In this document: in pieces, positions 60,477 to 64,000 of the stretch
How positions within the stretch are numbered: the first letter of the stretch is position 1
Layout: every line of letters begins with the position of its first letter
Assembly: GCF_001598475.1 (NCBI RefSeq)
Contig: NZ_BCZA01000005.1
Location: 124,001-188,000, forward strand
Direction of reading: 5' to 3'
DNA: 64,000 bases
Source: Pantoea agglomerans NBRC 102470
GTDB lineage: Bacteria; Pseudomonadota; Gammaproteobacteria; Enterobacterales; Enterobacteriaceae
Translations under genes and position numbers: made by a program
Notes under the pieces: model-generated
The model's database searches: none
What the model was told of the DNA's origin: nothing
What the model saw: only the letters and a program-made list of their open reading frames with translations

Positions 60477-61409
60477 TTAGTCTTTGTAAAAAGAGAAATG
60501 GTGTTTTGCGTCGACAATCTGCTGGCGCGTCAGCGTAAAGACGCCGTCACCGCCGTTGTCGAATTCCAGCCAGGTAAAGGGCACATCGGGATACTGCTCG
60601 ATCATGTGCACCATACTGTTACCCACTTCGCAGACCAGGACGCCCTGCTCGCTGAGATAATCCGGTGCACAGGCCAGAATGCGACGCACCAGCTTCAGGC
60701 CGTCGCTGCCTGCCGCCAGCCCCAGCTCTGGTTCGTGGCGATATTCGTTCGGCAGATCATCCATATCTTCCGCATCAACATACGGCGGATTGGTGACGAT
60801 CAGATCATATTTCAGCGGTGGCAATTCGCGGAACAGGTCAGCGCGAATCGGCGTAACCTGATGAATCAGGCCATGTTCTTCAATGTTCTGCTCGGCAACC
60901 GCCAGCGCACCGGTAGAGATATCCACCGCGTCCACTTCCGCTTCCGGGAAGGCATAGGCGCAGGCAATCGCAATACAGCCGCTGCCGGTACACATATCCA
61001 GAATATGATGAGGTGGCGTGCTGACCAGACCGGCAAAGCGGTTCTCAATCAGTTCGCCAATCGGTGAACGCGGCACCAGCACGCGCTCATCAACAAAGAA
61101 CTCGTGGCCGCAGAACCAGGCTTTATTGGTCAGATAGGCGACCGGAATGCGCTCGTTAACGCGACGAATGACGCGCTCGACGATCAGAAGACGTTCGCTG
61201 GCGGTCAGACGCGCATTGCGCATATCTTCAGGAATATCCAGCGGCAGCCAGAGTGACGGCAGGACCAGTTGAACGGCTTCGTCCCAGGGATTGTCTGTGC
61301 CATGTCCGTACCAGATTCCGGCAGCGGAAAAGCGGCTGACCGCCCAGCGCAGCATGTCCTGAATGGTGTGCAGTTCGTTCACTGCCTCATCGACGAAAAT
61401 TTTGTCCAC
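60477..61409 (-). CDS. prmB: Ribosomal protein L3 glutamine methyltransferase PrmB
   Basis: PrmB methylates Gln150 of ribosomal protein L3 using SAM. The 310-residue protein equals E. coli in length, with motif [20 protein letters not shown] and motif [14 protein letters not shown]. Start GTG 61409 is preceded by an ideal CGGAGGGCTAC; the longer frame from 61499 is unlikely. It is upstream of aroC in the same direction. Confidence 0.96.
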   Translation of the reverse strand: MDKIFVDEAVNELHTIQDMLRWAVSRFSAAGIWYGHGTDNPWDEAVQLVLPSLWLPLDIPEDMRNARLTASERLLIVERVIRRVNERIPVAYLTNKAWFCGHEFFVDERVLVPRSPIGELIENRFAGLVSTPPHHILDMCTGSGCIAIACAYAFPEAEVDAVDISTGALAVAEQNIEEHGLIHQVTPIRADLFRELPPLKYDLIVTNPPYVDAEDMDDLPNEYRHEPELGLAAGSDGLKLVRRILACAPDYLSEQGVLVCEVGNSMVHMIEQYPDVPFTWLEFDNGGDGVFTLTRQQIVDAKHHFSFYKD

Positions 61410-61568
61410 GTAGCCCTCCGCAGGCCTTTTGCTAAATCGGCCAGTAGTGTGCCATGAAGCCGGGGAGAATTCAGCGCAGCGAGGTGAAAAAGCTGACATT
61501 TAATGACGCTTAACGGTAAGGTATCGGCTCTGCTGTGTGACAGCCTTTTCTGATATGACTGACCTGCC

Positions 61569-62117
61569 ATGAGTAAAAAAACACCACTAAGCCCGGATGA
61601 CCAGGCGCTATTTCGCCAGTTGATGACGGGTACACGCCAGTTAAAACAGGACACGTTTGTCCACAAAGCGCCGGTTAAAACCCGCCACATCCCGGTAAAG
61701 CGTCTGCTTTCAGAGCAGGCGGACAACAGTCATTACTTTTCGGATGAGTTTCAGCCACTGCTCTCAACGGAAGGTGCCACCCGTTATGTGCGCGCCGATG
61801 TCAGCCATTTTGAGCTGAAAAAATTACGTCGTGGCGACTATACGCCAGAGATTTTCCTCGATCTGCACGGCTTAACGCAGCAGCAGGCCAAGCAGGAACT
61901 GGGGGCACTGATCGCCGCCTGCCGCCGTGAACATCTGTTCTGCGCCAGCGTCATGACCGGTCATGGAAAGCATATCCTGAAGCAGCAGACGCCGCTGTGG
62001 CTGGCCCAGCATCCGTGGGTGATGGCTTTTCATCAGGCACCCAAAATGTTCGGCGGTGACGCCGCGCTGCTGGTTTTGATTGAGATTGAGGAGTGGCAAC
62101 CGCCTGAATTGCCCTGA
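61569..62117 (+). CDS. smrB: Smr-domain endonuclease SmrB
   Basis: SmrB cleaves mRNA upstream of collided ribosomes. The 182-residue protein (E. coli 183) has an N-terminal ribosome-binding segment ([18 protein letters not shown]) and the C-terminal Smr domain with [16 protein letters not shown] (DxH catalytic motif) and [11 protein letters not shown]. It is divergent from prmB and converges on sixA. Confidence 0.95.
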   Translation: MSKKTPLSPDDQALFRQLMTGTRQLKQDTFVHKAPVKTRHIPVKRLLSEQADNSHYFSDEFQPLLSTEGATRYVRADVSHFELKKLRRGDYTPEIFLDLHGLTQQQAKQELGALIAACRREHLFCASVMTGHGKHILKQQTPLWLAQHPWVMAFHQAPKMFGGDAALLVLIEIEEWQPPELP

Positions 62118-62146
62118 GAGGGGCCGGAATGATCGGCCCACAGACG

Positions 62147-62629
62147 TCAGATTGCTTTAGCCAGCTTTTTGGGACTGACCTGCCACAGCAGTTTACCGGC
62201 ACTCGCCGCGGGATCGAATTCCACGCAGGCAATAGCGGAAGTGGCAAACATTGGCGGTGCTTCCTGCGGGCACAGTTCAGAGACTAAATACCCCACCAAC
62301 GGTAAATGTGAGATCACCAGAGCCGATTTCACGCCTTCATTCGCCAGGGCCTGCAGATAACACCCGACCATCTCCGGATCGCCGCCCGGCGTTAATTCCG
62401 GCAGAACGTCCTGGCTTTCCGGCAAGGGAAAGGCTTCACGCACGGTCGCGAGCGTTTGCTGCGCGCGTAAATAGGGACTCACCAGGACACGCTCAATGTC
62501 CGGCGTCTGGCTGTTAAGCCAGTTGGCCATCTGACGTGATTCATTGCAGCCACATAAGGTTAAAGGCCTGACTGAATCACTGGCTGCTTCCAGAGCCGCA
62601 TCGCCGTGACGCATGATAAAAACTTGCAT
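62147..62629 (-). CDS. sixA: Phosphohistidine phosphatase SixA
   Basis: SixA dephosphorylates histidine, including the PTSNtr phosphocarrier NPr in E. coli. The 160-residue protein has the RHG motif at VFIMRHGDAA (His8) and a second catalytic His in VISHLPLVGYL. ATG 62629 follows GGTGCTTT. It lies downstream of fadJ but after a 224-base gap. Confidence 0.95.
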   Translation of the reverse strand: MQVFIMRHGDAALEAASDSVRPLTLCGCNESRQMANWLNSQTPDIERVLVSPYLRAQQTLATVREAFPLPESQDVLPELTPGGDPEMVGCYLQALANEGVKSALVISHLPLVGYLVSELCPQEAPPMFATSAIACVEFDPAASAGKLLWQVSPKKLAKAI

Positions 62630-62853
62630 AAAGCACCGCTGTTGTTTGTCGACATCGCCCGACGCGTAGCGCCTGACTCTTCACTCTGCGAATGAACGCT
62701 GTGTTTTACCCTAATGGCTTTAGTATAGTCAACCGGTTGTTTATTAAATAAGCACTTCTCAGAATCATGCTGCGCCGCACACTCTGGCGGCGCTTTTCTA
62801 AGCCGCTGAATCGGATTGGTTATTCCATATTCAGCAGAAATGTAAAATTTCGT
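62630..62853. promoter_or_regulatory. fadJ-sixA spacer with palindrome and hairpin
   Basis: The gap contains a palindrome CAACCGGTTG (62730-62739), a -10-like TATACT on the minus strand at 62727-62722 that could drive sixA, and a hairpin GCGCCGC/GCGGCGC at 62772-62793 followed by TTTT on the plus strand. A fadJ terminator on the minus strand was not recognised. No gene is apparent. Confidence 0.4.
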
Positions 62854-64000
62854 CTATTTTGCAGCCGCCTGAATCAGCGCCTCACAGGGTGTGAATCGTT
62901 CGCCATGCTGCTGCGCAAGCCGGGTTAATCTGTTGACCACTTCCGCCGCGCCCAGTTTGTCCATGTAGTGGAACGGGCCGCCTAAGAAAGGCGGAAAGCC
63001 GATGCCAAACACCGCACCGATATCCCCATCGCGGGCGCAGCGAACCACCTGCTCATCAAGACAGCGAGCCGCTTCGTTCAGCATCATCATCACGCAGCGT
63101 TCAGCAATCTGCGCTTCGCTCTGCCTGGCCTGCGGCGAGACTTTCAGCAACGTATACAGCGAAGCGTCCGGTTTTTTACGCTGCCAGCGCGGCTGGTCAT
63201 AGCGATAAAAGCCTTTACTGTTTTTACGCCCCTTGCGGCCATCTTTCAGCACCGCATCAAAAGCGGCTGGCGCGGCAAAGCGTTCACCATAAGCCTGATA
63301 CAGGATGGGACTGATTTTGCTGCCAACGTCGATACCGACCTCATCCAGCAGCTGAATCGGGCCGACCGGGAAACCAAACTTCACCAGCGCCCGATCAATA
63401 TGGTCAATCGGTTCGCCCTCCAGCAGGCAGCGCATCGCTTCATTTATATAGGGCGTCAGGATGCGGTTAACATAGAAGCCAGGCTTGTCCGCCACCACAA
63501 TCGGAGTTTTACCCTGGCTGCGCGCCAGCGCCACAATCGTCACCAGCGTCGCGGTAGAGGTATTCAGATGAGGAATCACCTCCACCAGCGGCATTTTCTC
63601 TACCGGACTGAAATAGTGCAGCCCGATGACGTTCTCAGGACGCTGGGCGCCGGCGGCGATCGCCTCAATCGGCAGCGAAGAGGTATTTGAGGCAAACAGC
63701 GTATGCGGCTGACAGTGTGCCTCCACTTCGCTGACCATCTGCTGCTTAAGGGCTAAATCTTCGAATACGGCTTCAATTACCACGTCGCGCTGTGAGAAGC
63801 CCTGATAATCGATGCCGCCCGTGATACGTGCCATCTGCTGCTGACGCTGTGCCGGAGTGAGCTGGCGGCGTTTAACCTTTTTGCTCAGCAGTTCCCAGCT
63901 GGTTTTCAGCGCATGGTTCACCCCTTCCAGGCTGATATCTTTAATGCGTACCGGCAACCCGGCGTTGATTGCAGTGACGCTGGCGATGCCGCCGCCCATC
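62854..64000 (-). CDS. fadJ: Anaerobic fatty-acid oxidation alpha subunit FadJ, C-terminal part
   Basis: The frame is open to the right edge, so the N-terminal crotonase domain is outside the window. The visible 382 codons cover the 3-hydroxyacyl-CoA dehydrogenase domain: NAD motif remnant [54 protein letters not shown] and the terminal [17 protein letters not shown]. Together with FadI it carries out beta-oxidation under anaerobic conditions. FadB is the paralogue; the context next to sixA indicates FadJ. Confidence 0.93.
   Translation of the reverse strand, partial: MGGGIASVTAINAGLPVRIKDISLEGVNHALKTSWELLSKKVKRRQLTPAQRQQQMARITGGIDYQGFSQRDVVIEAVFEDLALKQQMVSEVEAHCQPHTLFASNTSSLPIEAIAAGAQRPENVIGLHYFSPVEKMPLVEVIPHLNTSTATLVTIVALARSQGKTPIVVADKPGFYVNRILTPYINEAMRCLLEGEPIDHIDRALVKFGFPVGPIQLLDEVGIDVGSKISPILYQAYGERFAAPAAFDAVLKDGRKGRKNSKGFYRYDQPRWQRKKPDASLYTLLKVSPQARQSEAQIAERCVMMMLNEAARCLDEQVVRCARDGDIGAVFGIGFPPFLGGPFHYMDKLGAAEVVNRLTRLAQQHGERFTPCEALIQAAAK

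Noticed and set aside
59985..61067. 360-codon plus-strand frame spanning aroC and prmB
   Set aside because: It crosses two certain minus-strand genes, has no ribosome-binding site and no recognisable domain.

Overview
The window is chromosomal DNA of an enterobacterium. Gene order follows the E. coli K-12 segment opgD / elaA-nuo-lrhA-alaA-yfbRTUV-ackA-pta-...-his transport-ubiX-purF-cvpA-dedD-folC-accD-dedA-truA-usg-pdxB-flk-fabB-mnmC-...-aroC-prmB-smrB-sixA-fadJ, with losses and insertions. Gene content (LrhA/HexA, a D-arabitol operon, an ERIC repeat, no yfcE/yfcG/folX/argT here) and protein divergence from E. coli suggest Erwiniaceae, probably Pantoea or a relative. The genus is inferred; no marker settles it. 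No rRNA, tRNA, CRISPR array, prophage, transposase or plasmid gene was seen.

Layout. 1-1.6 kb: 3' end of opgD converging on elaA. 1.7-16.9 kb: the complete 13-gene nuo operon (respiratory complex I, fused nuoCD) on the minus strand, read nuoA to nuoN, preceded by a long leader with two dyads. 17.5-20.6 kb: lrhA, a ~900-bp regulatory gap, then divergent alaA preceded by a candidate 17-codon leader peptide. 20.7-29.3 kb: yfbR, hxpA, yfbU, yfbV, ackA-pta, yfcD, yfcF and yfcH. 29.3-34.6 kb: an accessory D-arabitol locus, dalD-dalK-dalT, with divergent SorC-family dalR, placed between yfcH and hisP. 34.8-37.9 kb: histidine ABC transporter hisJ-hisQ-hisM-hisP. 38.2-48.3 kb: ubiX, purF, cvpA (with a PurR box), dedD, folC, accD, dedA, truA, usg, an ERIC element and pdxB. 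48.4-50.1 kb: a divergent AraC-type regulator/EamA exporter pair. 50.3-53.3 kb: flk, then a divergent rhodanese/MocR-type regulator pair. 53.4-64 kb: fabB with adjacent FadR and FabR sites, mnmC, yfcL, epmC, yfcA, mepA, aroC, prmB, smrB, sixA and the 3' part of fadJ.

Most genes are core housekeeping: respiration, acetate overflow, fatty-acid and isoprenoid-quinone precursor steps, purine, folate, PLP and chorismate synthesis, and tRNA or translation-factor modification. The accessory parts are three small regulator-target modules inserted at gene boundaries: dalR/dalDKT, AraC/EamA and MocR/rhodanese. I found no convincing wholly new system. The most interesting unexplained signals are the alaA leader peptide, the symmetric sites in the nuo and lrhA leaders, the TGTCCG half-site array between the AraC and EamA genes, the organised dalD-dalR control region, and a ~109-bp palindromic repeat between nuoL and nuoM.
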